A DNA stretch of 64,000 nt from Anaerolineae bacterium (GCA_019912965.1 JAIOHM010000143.1:1-64000); one strand, 5' to 3'. Shown: positions 50,227 through 58,928, numbered from the stretch's first letter. Notes: generated from the sequence alone by a model not told the origin. Translations and numbers: made by a program.

Positions 50227-51963
50227 TCAAAACATAGTGATTGGAACGTTCAGACGGTCGCCTGCCACAAACTCACGGTATGGGCCGTTGAAGATGTGCA
50301 GATGCCCCTCGTGCAAATCCCAGACCTGTGTTGCCAGTTGGTCAACCAGATAGCGGTCGTGACTGACCAGCAGCACTGTACCCTCAAAGGCTTCCAGTGT
50401 TTCCTGCAAGGCTTCCTGTGCTGGAATGTCCAGATGGTTGGTTGGCTCATCCAGCAGCAGGAAGTTCGCGCCGTCCAGTGCCAGAATTGCCAGTGCCAAC
50501 CGCGCCCGTTCTCCACCGCTGAGGGCGTGAACAGGTTTGAAGGCATCGTCACCCCGGAACAAAAACTGTGCCAGATAGCCGCGCGCCTCGCCCTGTGTCA
50601 GCTTCGGACGGTGGCGTGTAAGTTCGTCAATCACGGTGTTGTTTACATCGAGACGATCATGTGCTTGTGCAAAATAGCCGATTTTGATGTTCGAACCGAT
50701 TGTCAATGTACCAGTCATCGGTGGCATTTGCCCCATCAGCGTTTTCAGGAAGGTGGTTTTCCCTGTCCCGTTCGGCCCGACGAGTGCCGCAACCTCACCG
50801 CGTACCAACACGATTTCATCGGTTGTAAACAGCGGGCGTTCTGGATAACCAATCACCATATCACGCGCCCGCAGTACAGTGTCGCCGCCGCGCCCGACGG
50901 TTTTCAGGTTCAGGTTCAGCCGGGGTGGACGGATATTGGGTGGTTGCAGCGCCCGGATTTTCCGTTCGGCATCCGCTACGCCGATTGCGCCTGTGTTGCC
51001 TAGCCCGGTTTCTGACCATTTCATCTGTGCCCCGGCAATGCCAAAGGCTTCGATGGCTGCCAGATCGCGGCTCAAGCGTTTTAAACGCCCTACTGCTTGT
51101 CCATTGGTGCTGGCGCGGGCAATGTTCCGCCGGATGTATTCCAGTTCACTTTCCAGCCGTTCTTTCTCCTGCTGAAAAACTTCTATGTTGCGCTCGTAGC
51201 GTTCCTGCCGCTGGCGCAGATAGGCGCTGTAATTCCCGCGATAGCTCTCAATTCCAATCCGGCTCATTTCCCAGATGGTATTTGCCACATTGTCCAGAAA
51301 GTAGCGATCATGGCTGACGACCAACAGCGCACCTTTCCAGTTTCGCAATGTTTGTTCCAGCCACGCCACCGCCTCGGTATCCAGATGGTTGGTTGGCTCA
51401 TCCAGAATCAGCAAGTCAGGTTGTTCCAGCAGCAAACGTGCCAGCAGCGCGCGGGTTTTCTGCCCACCGCTTAACAGGTTCAGCGGCAGTTCCCAATGCT
51501 CCGGGCGAAAGCCTAAGCCTTCGAGCGTTTGGGCAATCCGCACGTCATAGTCATAGCCGCCTGCTTCTTCAAAGCGTTCGATGGCTTTGCCGTACAAATC
51601 TAGCACTTCGTCGGAGGCGTTTCCATCCGCCATCTGGGCTTCTAGTGCCCGCATCCGTGCTTCCTGAACATGCACATCTGCGAACACCGTCATCATTTCT
51701 TCATAAACGGTGTTATCCCGTTCGGCAAAGGCTTCCATCGCCTCCTGCCGCAGATACCCGATGCGGACGCCGCGCGCCCGCCCAACATAACCCGCCGAGG
51801 GCTGCGCCAGCCCGGAAAGAATCAGCAGCAGTGAGGTTTTGCCAATGCCATTTGGTCCCACCAGCCCAATGCGAGCATCGTTGGGCAGGGCAGCACATAA
51901 ACCTTTGAATACGTCGAAGTCGCCAAAATTTTGGCCGACATTATGTAAAGTCAGCAGGGACAT
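50227..51963 (-). CDS. ABC-F family ATPase
   Basis: The 578-residue protein has two ABC nucleotide-binding domains in one chain and no membrane span, which defines the ABC-F class of ribosome-associated ATPases (EttA, Uup, resistance proteins). Walker A is GPNGIGKT (36-43) in the first domain and GPNGTGKT in the second. Signature and Walker B are LSGGQKTRALLARLLLEQPDLLILDEPTNHLD and LSGGERARLALAILALDGANFLLLDEPTNHLD. The linker between them (about 235-320) is charged and helical, as in the family. The C-terminus is short, so it is not a Uup-type DNA-binding tail. It acts on translating ribosomes; the exact class is undecided. Confidence 0.93.
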   Translation of the reverse strand: MSLLTLHNVGQNFGDFDVFKGLCAALPNDARIGLVGPNGIGKTSLLLILSGLAQPSAGYVGRARGVRIGYLRQEAMEAFAERDNTVYEEMMTVFADVHVQEARMRALEAQMADGNASDEVLDLYGKAIERFEEAGGYDYDVRIAQTLEGLGFRPEHWELPLNLLSGGQKTRALLARLLLEQPDLLILDEPTNHLDTEAVAWLEQTLRNWKGALLVVSHDRYFLDNVANTIWEMSRIGIESYRGNYSAYLRQRQERYERNIEVFQQEKERLESELEYIRRNIARASTNGQAVGRLKRLSRDLAAIEAFGIAGAQMKWSETGLGNTGAIGVADAERKIRALQPPNIRPPRLNLNLKTVGRGGDTVLRARDMVIGYPERPLFTTDEIVLVRGEVAALVGPNGTGKTTFLKTLMGQMPPMTGTLTIGSNIKIGYFAQAHDRLDVNNTVIDELTRHRPKLTQGEARGYLAQFLFRGDDAFKPVHALSGGERARLALAILALDGANFLLLDEPTNHLDIPAQEALQETLEAFEGTVLLVSHDRYLVDQLATQVWDLHEGHLHIFNGPYREFVAGDRLNVPITMF

Positions 51964-52061
51964 GATGGTTGTCTTTCATTCCTCTTGAAACAAGCCTACC
52001 GTTAGTTGGTCGTCCTGACCTAAGACTTTCGGCGGAAATGGCTTGATACTTTCGTACAAAA

Positions 52062-52547
52062 TTAGTCTGAATGGTCTCGAAAATGATCGAGTTCAAAACG
52101 CATGGTCGGCAGCATTCGCCCCGGAGTCGCGCCGGGAGTTTCGCCCGTTCGCATTGCGCCCATCTTGCGATAAAAACCTTCTGCATGTGGGTCGCTGACC
52201 AGTTCTACAATCCGGTAGCCCATTGCTTTTGCCTGTTCTAGTGCATGTCGTAAAAGTTCCTCGCCGCAGCCTTTGCCAATGAATGCCGGGTCGATAAACA
52301 GATTTTCCAGCGTAATTGCCTCGCCTTCCGGTTTTTCCAGCGAATAGTAACCGGCTGCCTGTTCACCAATTTCCAGTATATAAATGCAGTTATTCCGAAT
52401 TTGTTCAGCCGAAATTGCCATCAACGGGCGGGCAATCGCCATGAACACCTCATCATAACCCCAATAGGCTTTAGAGCCATAGGTGATATTGGTCAACAGC
52501 GCGGCCTCTCCTGGCTGTGCCCGACGGATAACACGTTCATTCGTCAT
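52062..52547 (-). CDS. GNAT family N-acetyltransferase, 161 residues
   Basis: This single-domain GNAT protein has RRAQPGEAALLTNITYGSKAYWGYDEVF at the N-terminus, ENLFIDPAFIGKGCGEELLRHALEQAKAMG as the acetyl-CoA loop, and VSDPHAEGFYRKMGAMRTG near the end. It resembles small-molecule or ribosomal acetyltransferases. Its start lies 6 bases after the stop of the next upstream GNAT gene, so the two are probably one transcript. The start region has a second, decayed copy at 53611-53624. Confidence 0.92.
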   Translation of the reverse strand: MTNERVIRRAQPGEAALLTNITYGSKAYWGYDEVFMAIARPLMAISAEQIRNNCIYILEIGEQAAGYYSLEKPEGEAITLENLFIDPAFIGKGCGEELLRHALEQAKAMGYRIVELVSDPHAEGFYRKMGAMRTGETPGATPGRMLPTMRFELDHFRDHSD

Positions 52548-52569
52548 CGTGTTCTATCCTTCCAGAACT
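52531..52569. repeat. 39-bp junction repeat, copy 1 (functional)
   Basis: This segment spans the end of the 316-residue GNAT gene and the start of the 161-residue GNAT gene. A second copy at 53611-53649 matches at 35 of 39 positions, counted by eye. Confidence 0.8.
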
Positions 52570-53504
52570 TTCGACAATTGATAAACTCCCGGCTGCGGCG
52601 CATAACCCAACTTCCGGTTGATAGCCAGCATGGGAGCATTGTGGGAGTCATTGTTGGTACGGATGAAGTCTGCCCCCCAGTTTTTAGCGGCTTGTATCGA
52701 CCGCAGCTTAAGCGCCTGCGCAATGCCTTTGCCGCGATGTGAAGGCATAATCCCGGTCATCATGTTATAAGCACTGTTGGATTCCTTATAGTAGCCCACT
52801 GCCGAAAGTCCGACGTAGGTATCGCCATCTGCCGCGAGGATTTGCCCATCTGGTCGGAACCATGCACCGCCATTGATAATGGTTTTGAACTCATCAAAGT
52901 TTGGGAAGCCAGCAATTACACCGGGTTCATCCAATACGGTTTGTTGGTTGACATACCACAATTTGTACAGGTTATCGTCATTAAATCCTGCTTCTTCCAG
53001 CGAGAAGATGTGGATACCCTGTGATTCGCTGTGCGCGGTAGTGGCAGCAAACTTATCTGGATTGAAAGTGTGCAAATCCAGCATTGACTCGAAGGTGTGA
53101 TGGTCAATTTTAAAGCCACGCTTTTCGGCAAAATGCAGGCTGTTCACATCGCTGTCCAGCACGTCGCTGGTTATTTTCACTGCGCCGCAATCCAGGGCAA
53201 AGTGATAGGCTTCATCGTAAACCTGCGTGCCGATGCCCTGTCCACGCGCTTGCGGATCGACAACGACCCACAGCATGAACACCCCTTCGGGCACCCAGTT
53301 ATCCCGGACGATACCGCTATAAGCGGTGATACGCTCATCTGAATCGACCGCAACGATGCGATGTCGGATGGTACCTTCTCTGGTATTCGCATCCCATTCG
53401 CGAAGACTATTGGCAGTAATTGGCTGCCGCTCGTAAGTTTGTATAAGCTCCGCGATACGGACGTAATCCGTGTCGGGGTTGGCTGCTCGTATAGTGCTCG
53501 TCAT
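52554..53504 (-). CDS. Tandem-GNAT acetyltransferase, 316 residues (copy A)
   Basis: The protein has two GNAT modules. The first includes YSGIVRDNWVPEGVFMLWVVVDPQARGQGIGTQVYDEAYHFAL with the Q/R-x2-G-x-G/A loop; the second includes YNMMTGIMPSHRGKGIAQALKLRSIQAAKNWGADFIRTNNDSHNAPMLAINRKLGY. The arrangement resembles MshD-like double acetyltransferases. It is closely related along its whole length to the next gene upstream (53634-54584), so it arose by tandem duplication. The substrate is unknown. Confidence 0.92.
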   Translation of the reverse strand: MTSTIRAANPDTDYVRIAELIQTYERQPITANSLREWDANTREGTIRHRIVAVDSDERITAYSGIVRDNWVPEGVFMLWVVVDPQARGQGIGTQVYDEAYHFALDCGAVKITSDVLDSDVNSLHFAEKRGFKIDHHTFESMLDLHTFNPDKFAATTAHSESQGIHIFSLEEAGFNDDNLYKLWYVNQQTVLDEPGVIAGFPNFDEFKTIINGGAWFRPDGQILAADGDTYVGLSAVGYYKESNSAYNMMTGIMPSHRGKGIAQALKLRSIQAAKNWGADFIRTNNDSHNAPMLAINRKLGYAPQPGVYQLSKVLEG

Positions 53505-53610
53505 AACCGTCTCTCTGTAGGGGAAAATGCTCCCTACATATTTTTCTCATATCGCTGAATATCGTTAGCATGTTGTAAATGCGCTTGTCCGCATCCTGTA
53601 CCCATGAACA

Positions 53611-53649
53611 ACACGTTCGTTCATTATCGTGTTCTATCCTTCCAGAATT
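53611..53649. repeat. 39-bp junction repeat, copy 2 (duplication scar)
   Basis: It contains the last codons of the 53634-54584 gene and a remnant of the start of a second 161-residue GNAT gene. In the remnant the codons aligned with M-T-N-E-R-V read ATA-ATG-AAC-GAA-CGT-GTT on the minus strand, so the original start has decayed. After this block homology ends and the frame stops within about 25 codons. Confidence 0.75.
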
Positions 53650-54584
53650 TTGTTCATCCGGTAGATACCCGGCTGCGGCACGTAGCCCAATTTGTGGTTG
53701 ATCTTCAACATCGGCTCATTTTGCGAGTCGTTGTTGGTGCGGATGTAATCCACGCCCCAGCTTTTCGCTGCATGTATCGACCGCAGTTTGAGCGCCTGCG
53801 CGATACCTTTTCCACGATGCGAACGACTGACTCCGGTCATCATGTTGTAGGCGCTGTTGGATTCCTTAAAGTATCCAACTGCCGAAAGGCCAACATAGGT
53901 ATCGCCATCGGCTGCGAGGATTTGCCCTTCCGGACGGAACCATTCGCCTGTGGTGATGATTTCCTCAAATTCCTCGAACGAGGGGAATTTGCCTATCGCA
54001 GCCGGATCATCCAGCGCGGTATCGTGATTGACCTGCCACAACTTATGCAGATTTTCGCGGGTAAAAGGCGCATCTTGCAGCGAGAAAATGCGAATACCCT
54101 GCGCCTCAACCTGTTCGGTTTGGTCGGCAAATTGTTTCGCATCGAAAGTGTGTAAATCCAGTGTGGACTCAAACACATGATGATCGAGGGTGAAGCCGCG
54201 CTGTTCAGCAAAACGTTGGCTGACTGGATCGTTATCTAGCACCTCAACGCTGAAGCGCTGTGCGCCATGTGACTGCGCGATTCGAACGGCTTCATCATAA
54301 AGCTGTGATCCTACACCCTGATTACGGGCGGGTGGGTCAACTATCAATCCCAGCATAAACAGGCCATCCGGCACCCATGCGTCACGAACAAGTCCGCAGT
54401 AGGCGACGATTTCCCCATCAGGAGTTGTCGCAACTAATCGACGGCGTGTGCCACCGGGTTTAGTCAGGCTGTCCCAACGGCTTAATTCCTCCGCTGTGAT
54501 TGGCTGACGGTCAAACGTGTTGATGATTTCTGCGATGCGTTCATAATCGGTTTCAGAGTTCGCACCCCTGATTGTGATTTTCAT
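53634..54584 (-). CDS. Tandem-GNAT acetyltransferase, 316 residues (copy B)
   Basis: This is a paralog of the neighbouring copy A with identical length and domain order. The modules contain YCGLVRDAWVPDGLFMLGLIVDPPARNQGVGSQLYDEAVRIAQ and YNMMTGVSRSHRGKGIAQALKLRSIHAAKSWGVDYIRTNNDSQNEPMLKINHKLGY. The shared block LAADGDTYVGLSAVGYFKESNSAYNMMTG is almost unchanged between copies, while the first module differs more, which suggests different substrates. The next gene upstream ends 5 bases before this start. Confidence 0.92.
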   Translation of the reverse strand: MKITIRGANSETDYERIAEIINTFDRQPITAEELSRWDSLTKPGGTRRRLVATTPDGEIVAYCGLVRDAWVPDGLFMLGLIVDPPARNQGVGSQLYDEAVRIAQSHGAQRFSVEVLDNDPVSQRFAEQRGFTLDHHVFESTLDLHTFDAKQFADQTEQVEAQGIRIFSLQDAPFTRENLHKLWQVNHDTALDDPAAIGKFPSFEEFEEIITTGEWFRPEGQILAADGDTYVGLSAVGYFKESNSAYNMMTGVSRSHRGKGIAQALKLRSIHAAKSWGVDYIRTNNDSQNEPMLKINHKLGYVPQPGIYRMNKILEG

Positions 54585-54589
54585 AATCG

Positions 54590-55495
54590 CTATACCTTTT
54601 TCTCGTAACGTGGAATGGTGTTAATTATTTTGAATCCAGCAGTTGGGTAAAACGCCATGTTGCCTTCATCGGTTGTATGGGTGCAAACAGTCACATAGGT
54701 CATGCCCCGTGCTTGCATCCGCCGCATTCCTTCTAGCAAGGCGGCTTTGCCCAAGCCCTTACGCTGCATCTCGCCGCGTGTGCCAACGGGTTCAAATTCG
54801 CCACTTCGGGTTTCGTCATCTATCCAACCCATCGCGAAGGCCGCGAAACGGCCATCCGGCGCGACCACCACGATGTCCAGGGTTGGGTCATAACCCGGCG
54901 CTTCCATAAACGCCGCGTATTTTTCCGCCGTCATCGCCGATGGATTAAAGGCATTGAAATGCACGTCGGCGCGTTTATCCACCCATTCCGGTCGCATCGC
55001 CTCCAAAAAGTGAAAACCTTCTGGAAGCTGCGGTGTTGGCAGTTCGACATCCAGCGGCTGCCCGAACAACGTAAAATCAGGACGGCATTGATAGTTTCGC
55101 GCTTCCAAAGCCGCAATGAGCGAGGTTTCGTTGGCATAAACAGCGGTCGCAATTGGTTTTGTTTCTGCCTTAGCACGCGGCAGCAGTTTGGCCTCCGCCC
55201 AGTCGATCATCTGCGCTCCACAGTCTGTATCCTGCAAAGCGGGATGAACGGCGATGTCATAGTCACAGTCTTTACTGCTGAAAATCTGCCAGCCGGCCAA
55301 TTCGCCCTTTTCAGCTTCCCAAAGGGTGATGATTGCGCTCCAATCATCCTGCCTTTTGCCATAAAACAACCACCAATCCAGATCGCCGGGATGCAGATGG
55401 GCGCGATTTTGCGTGGCATTCCGACCCGCAATCGCCAGGTTTTTCATCGCTTGTAAGTCATCCATCCCTGCATAGGGACGCGGTTTGATGTTCAT
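54590..55495 (-). CDS. Tandem-GNAT acetyltransferase, 301 residues
   Basis: This is a third two-module GNAT protein in the array. The N-terminal half is divergent (AGRNATQNRAHLHPGDLDWWLFYGKRQDDW). The C-terminal half is a clear GNAT domain with AMGWIDDETRSGEFEPVGTRGEMQRKGLGKAALLEGMRRMQARGMTYVTVCTHTTDEGNMAFYPTAGFKIINTIPRYEKKV. The last 30 residues have a near match in a truncated remnant just upstream (55502-55585). It is 5 bases before copy B on the same strand. Confidence 0.9.
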   Translation of the reverse strand: MNIKPRPYAGMDDLQAMKNLAIAGRNATQNRAHLHPGDLDWWLFYGKRQDDWSAIITLWEAEKGELAGWQIFSSKDCDYDIAVHPALQDTDCGAQMIDWAEAKLLPRAKAETKPIATAVYANETSLIAALEARNYQCRPDFTLFGQPLDVELPTPQLPEGFHFLEAMRPEWVDKRADVHFNAFNPSAMTAEKYAAFMEAPGYDPTLDIVVVAPDGRFAAFAMGWIDDETRSGEFEPVGTRGEMQRKGLGKAALLEGMRRMQARGMTYVTVCTHTTDEGNMAFYPTAGFKIINTIPRYEKKV

Positions 55496-55501
55496 GATTG
55501 C

Positions 55502-55585
55502 CTACAGCCTTTTCTCGTACCGCAGCGCCCGGTTAACTGGCTTGAAGCCTGCGCTTTGATAAAACTCCGGGTTGCCAACATCATC
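55502..55585 (-). pseudogene. C-terminal remnant of another GNAT gene
   Basis: On the minus strand the frame reads QDDVGNPEFYQSAGFK-PVNRALRYEKRL followed by TAG. This aligns with the C-terminus of the 301-residue GNAT gene next to it (TDEGNMAFYPTAGFK and PRYEKKV). A stop codon directly precedes the matching part, and nothing upstream continues it before the next gene, so about 27 codons remain of a deleted gene copy. Confidence 0.75.
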
Positions 55586-55614
55586 TTGCTATGATGCGTC
55601 ATACCCCTATTGGG

Positions 55615-56640
55615 TCAGTCATCCAATGCCTGTGTCGTTAAATCCACACCGGGGCGGATTTCTTTCTCGTAGCCATCAAATTGTTGAGCGATATGCATCC
55701 CGGCATTTTGATACAATCGGGTTGCCCCTGTCAGGCTGCCCGCATCCACACCCAGACCGACGCGGGCGTAACCCCGTTCGTAGAAGGTGACGAAGCTTTG
55801 CCGCAGCAGTGCCATACCCAGCCCCTTGCGGCGGTAGTCGCGGCGGACGCCCAACGTCCCTACCCAGCCGATCATTTTTTCATCGACTTCGCGCGGGCGG
55901 CAGAGCGAAAAGCCAGCGATTTTATCGCCGTCCATCGCCAACAGCCACAGGGATGGATCGAATTTTTCGTCGCTGGTCAGCCACATGTGCGACCAGCGTT
56001 CGAAGTGTTCTTCAAAGGGCGTTTCGACATAACCCCAGTGGTCTTTCCATACCTCGCGGACGCTATGCAGCACCTCGCGCATATCATCGCCCTCCGCAAA
56101 GGGACGGAATGTAATGCCTTGCGGCCACTCGACCGGAGTAGCGGCTTCCGTCAAGTTGATTTCCATGCGCCAGTGATGCCGAATGGCTTTGAAGCCCACG
56201 CTTTCCAACAAACCGCGATACCACTTGTCCTGTTCATACATGAACGCCAGCATGGCTACCCGTGCGCCTTCTGGTGCTTTCGGGATGGCCTGCATCGCGC
56301 GGTTTTCTGCCCACTCTGCCAGATATTGTCCGATGCCAGATTGTTCATATTCCGACAGCACATAAATATCCACAAAGGGGGTGACTGGTTTTGCGGCATC
56401 TTCGACATCCGCGTAACCAACCAGTTTGCCATTTGGGGCAAATACCAACCGGGTATCGGTTTCAAGATCAACACCGGGCATTTCCCATTTTGCCTGTACT
56501 TCTTCAACGGTTTCATCTTGTTCCCCGGTCACATTCAGGGTGCAGGCATTCATCACATCCACGACCGCCTGTGCATCGCTGATAACGGCTGGGCGGATGA
56601 GAAAGCCTTCTTGAAGTGTGGGCAGTGTTTGCAATGTCAT
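55615..56640 (-). CDS. Tandem-GNAT acetyltransferase, 341 residues
   Basis: This two-module GNAT protein is the first of the array in the direction of transcription. The first module includes YADVEDAAKPVTPFVDIYVLSEYEQSGIGQYLAEWAE, the second WVGTLGVRRDYRRKGLGMALLRQSFVTFYERGYARVGLGVDAGSLTGATRLYQNAGM. The second is the R/Q-x2-G-x-G/A type seen in mycothiol synthase-like enzymes. ATG at 56640 is chosen because GGAGGG lies about 6 bases upstream; the frame extends 11 codons more. Confidence 0.9.
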   Translation of the reverse strand: MTLQTLPTLQEGFLIRPAVISDAQAVVDVMNACTLNVTGEQDETVEEVQAKWEMPGVDLETDTRLVFAPNGKLVGYADVEDAAKPVTPFVDIYVLSEYEQSGIGQYLAEWAENRAMQAIPKAPEGARVAMLAFMYEQDKWYRGLLESVGFKAIRHHWRMEINLTEAATPVEWPQGITFRPFAEGDDMREVLHSVREVWKDHWGYVETPFEEHFERWSHMWLTSDEKFDPSLWLLAMDGDKIAGFSLCRPREVDEKMIGWVGTLGVRRDYRRKGLGMALLRQSFVTFYERGYARVGLGVDAGSLTGATRLYQNAGMHIAQQFDGYEKEIRPGVDLTTQALDD

Positions 56641-56999
56641 GGTTATCCCTCCGAGTGTGCCTGAGCTTATCACAGGCGTATTTTAAAGATCATAACGGGT
56701 CATGAAGTATCTGTAAAGTTTGGGTTAAGCGGCCTGAATCAAAAGCGCCGCACGGGAGCAAATTCCCATGCGGCGCATGACCTTACACATCAATAGATGA
56801 CGGTCAACGTTAAATCGAAGCAGATTGCTCGAATCGCCAGCAATAGGAAATGCCCATTATGGAAGGGCAGGGATGCTAGTGGGCGATTCCGAACATCATG
56901 GGTTCGATTTTTCCTTTGACTCAACTGACCTGAAATTGTGGGGAATCCGGTTGGGATTCGTCACAACGACCACATTGTAAGGGCGAACGTCAGCTTTTG
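56641..56999. other. Intergenic region with terminator and AT-poor spacer
   Basis: This 359-base gap between same-strand genes contains one strong minus-strand terminator (56745-56776) and a minor hairpin (GAATCC/GGATTC, 56943-56959). No reading frame looks coding. The promoter of the GNAT array must lie between about 56641 and 56744. Confidence 0.6.
56745..56776 (-). terminator. Intrinsic terminator on the minus strand
   Basis: GCGCCGCA-C-GGGA pairs with TCCC-A-TGCGGCGC, a 12-bp stem with one mismatch and a 6-base loop, followed on the minus strand by TTTTGATTC. It ends the transcript of the phosphodiesterase gene, whose stop is 224 bases upstream, and separates it from the GNAT array. Confidence 0.8.
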
Positions 57000-57809
57000 T
57001 CAAGCACTTTGAAATGCTTCCCAAACGGGCTGGCCTTCCCAATCTGCTGGACATTCGATGCCCAGCAGGTGCGCGATGGTTGGGGCGGTATCCAGCAGGC
57101 TGACCGGGTTCTGAAGTGCATAACCGGGTTTGACGCCTGCGCCGTTGATCGCCCAGGGAATGGTCATATCTTCAGGTAAGTCAGTGCCATGATCGGTATC
57201 ATGTCCACCGTGATCGGCCTGAAAAACGATGGTGTATTCATCGCGCAGTCCAGCTTGTTCCAATGCCTTTAACACCAACCCAACTGCTTGATCGTTGGTT
57301 TCAATCGCTTCCATATAACCCGGTGACATCCAGCCGTAAAGATGTCCTGCAATGTCGATGTCGCCCAGATACAGGACGCAAAAATCCGGGCGTTCTGTGA
57401 TTAGGTAATCGGCGGCCATCCGCGCGATTGGGGTGTCGTTGTCCAATCCGTAATCTGCATTCCGGCAGTAGCTTACTTTCAGGCTGCCGGGTGCGGAAAG
57501 ATCACGTAATTGTTCCCAGCTATAAAACATAGCGGTGTGTTTGTTCGCCAGTGCGGCTTGGTCAATAATGCTAGGGAAAGCTGCCGCATCCGGGTTAAAT
57601 ACATTATCCGCACCAATGCGATGCTTTGCAGGAGAAATTCCTCGGAACATACTGGTATGGCAGGGCAGCGTTACGCTGGGCATAACGGATTGTGCTGACC
57701 AGCTATATGCGCCACCCTGCCAGAGCGAGTCCAGATACGGTGTATTGGCCTGTTGCAGCGCATCTGGGCGACAGCCGTCAAGGATGATGAATAGGACTTT
57801 TGTTGTCAT
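57000..57809 (-). CDS. Alkaline phosphatase superfamily phosphodiesterase (NPP-like)
   Basis: The 269-residue protein belongs to the nucleotide pyrophosphatase/phosphodiesterase branch of the alkaline phosphatase superfamily. Metal ligand Asp11 is in FIILDGCRPDAL, the probable nucleophile Thr47 in MPSVTLPCHTSM, and further ligands in YLGDIDIAGHLYGW and QADHGGHDTDHG. It lacks a signal peptide, so it may act in the cytoplasm on phosphodiesters, phosphonates or similar compounds; shorter NPP-like proteins of this size occur in many bacteria. Its start overlaps the end of the upstream gene by 32 bases. Confidence 0.9.
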   Translation of the reverse strand: MTTKVLFIILDGCRPDALQQANTPYLDSLWQGGAYSWSAQSVMPSVTLPCHTSMFRGISPAKHRIGADNVFNPDAAAFPSIIDQAALANKHTAMFYSWEQLRDLSAPGSLKVSYCRNADYGLDNDTPIARMAADYLITERPDFCVLYLGDIDIAGHLYGWMSPGYMEAIETNDQAVGLVLKALEQAGLRDEYTIVFQADHGGHDTDHGTDLPEDMTIPWAINGAGVKPGYALQNPVSLLDTAPTIAHLLGIECPADWEGQPVWEAFQSA

Positions 57810-58218
57810 CCGATAGGTAGCTCCGGGGCATGAAAGTATCCCTGTTTTCCAGCCCTAACAGGGTTCGGGCTTCTGTCAGAGTTTTGGTCTCTGTAATGTC
57901 CATTGTCAATCCCGGATACACGCGGCGCAGGATACGTCCAATGGATGCCATCAGGTGGTCAGCGCCAACAGCTACGATCCGATTTGTGTTTAATGGACGC
58001 GGTTGGCTGATACCGCGCATAAAATGCAGCAGCGCATTTGGAGGCAGCGCATTCCCGTGCCGGAAATCATAGATCAGGTCAACCGGATGATTGACGCTTC
58101 TCATCATATCGTGCAGCGTTCGAATCATATCGTAATGCTGCTTCCACGCCCACGGGCTAACATAACGAATTAGAATAGCGGTTTTCTCTTGGTTTTCCCA
58201 TTCAAGACTAACGCTCAT
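57778..58218 (-). CDS. Small protein, SpoIIAA/STAS-like, 146 residues
   Basis: The protein begins VSLEWENQEKTAILIRYVSPWAWKQHYDMIRTLHDMM, then HPVDLIYDFRHGNALPPNALLHFMRG and INRIVAVGA-like strands (TNRIVAVGADHLMASIGRILRRVYPG), and ends TLTEARTLLGL. The order of strands and helices fits the SpoIIAA/STAS fold, and it is clearly related to the next gene upstream (58441), which shares PW-x-W, D-x2-D, LP-x-NAL and EA-x2-L. It overlaps the phosphodiesterase start by 32 bases, so the two are coupled. The function is unknown. Confidence 0.75.
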   Translation of the reverse strand: MSVSLEWENQEKTAILIRYVSPWAWKQHYDMIRTLHDMMRSVNHPVDLIYDFRHGNALPPNALLHFMRGISQPRPLNTNRIVAVGADHLMASIGRILRRVYPGLTMDITETKTLTEARTLLGLENRDTFMPRSYLSDDNKSPIHHP

Positions 58219-58440
58219 TATTTTTCTCCCAACCTGACTTGCGTACTATATAAATCCTACAACAGAAGATCCTCATAATGCGGATATTTCACAGCGATTT
58301 CAAAGTGCTCAAAAACTTGTGAAGAACCCGTGAAAAATTTATTAAGGTTTCTGTTAATTCAAGTGCTGGTAACAGGGAGGTTAATCCCCTACTTGGATAA
58401 ATGCAGATTGTCTGCGTTTTATCCGGTTTGGGAGATTTGT

Positions 58441-58839
58441 CTAAAGTTTTTCCTGGCGATTGTTTTGTATGCGCGGGAGCAGTGCATGGGCTTCATCTAT
58501 CGTCCGAACCAGCCGTATCCGTTTTGTCCAGTTGGGATATAACTTGTCGAGGATGTCACCAATGAGCTGCATAAAAGTACTGACACGCACCAAAATAATC
58601 ACACCTAGTTTTGGAGTTTCTTTGCGGGAAAGTTTGCGAAATTGTCCCAGTGCATTGCCGGGGAGTCGTTGTCCATCGGTCAGGTCAAAGATCATGTCGA
58701 TCACCGCACTGGAAGCGCTCTCAATCATGACGTCAGTTTGTTCAACCATCGCCTCGAATTCTTCCCATGTCCACGGGTCTGTGAATACACAGTGGATGGT
58801 GGTTTCGTCTTCATTGTCCCATTGAATTAATATGGGCAT
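58441..58839 (-). CDS. Small protein, SpoIIAA/STAS-like paralog, 132 residues
   Basis: This is a paralog of the 57778 gene: MPILIQWDNEDETTIHCVFTDPWTWEEFEAMVEQTDVMI, IDMIFDLTDGQRLPGNALGQFRKL, LGVIILVRVSTFMQLIGDILDKLYPNW and TIDEAHALL match position by position. ATG at 58839 aligns with the paralog start; a longer frame opens at 58863. The two genes are separated by 222 bases without a gene. They may be partners or have become separate copies. Confidence 0.75.
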   Translation of the reverse strand: MPILIQWDNEDETTIHCVFTDPWTWEEFEAMVEQTDVMIESASSAVIDMIFDLTDGQRLPGNALGQFRKLSRKETPKLGVIILVRVSTFMQLIGDILDKLYPNWTKRIRLVRTIDEAHALLPRIQNNRQEKL

Positions 58840-58928
58840 TTTTATGCTCGATTCTCGGATCATAACATCTCAATCGTTATTCTGAGAATGTTACCTATCC
58901 AAGAGCTAAAAGGGATATTGCAAGGAAC

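Noticed and set aside
55681..56664. 327-codon plus-strand frame opposite the 341-residue GNAT gene
   Set aside because: It is a shadow of the GNAT coding strand; the amino-acid composition (many His, Arg, Gln) is typical of antisense frames.
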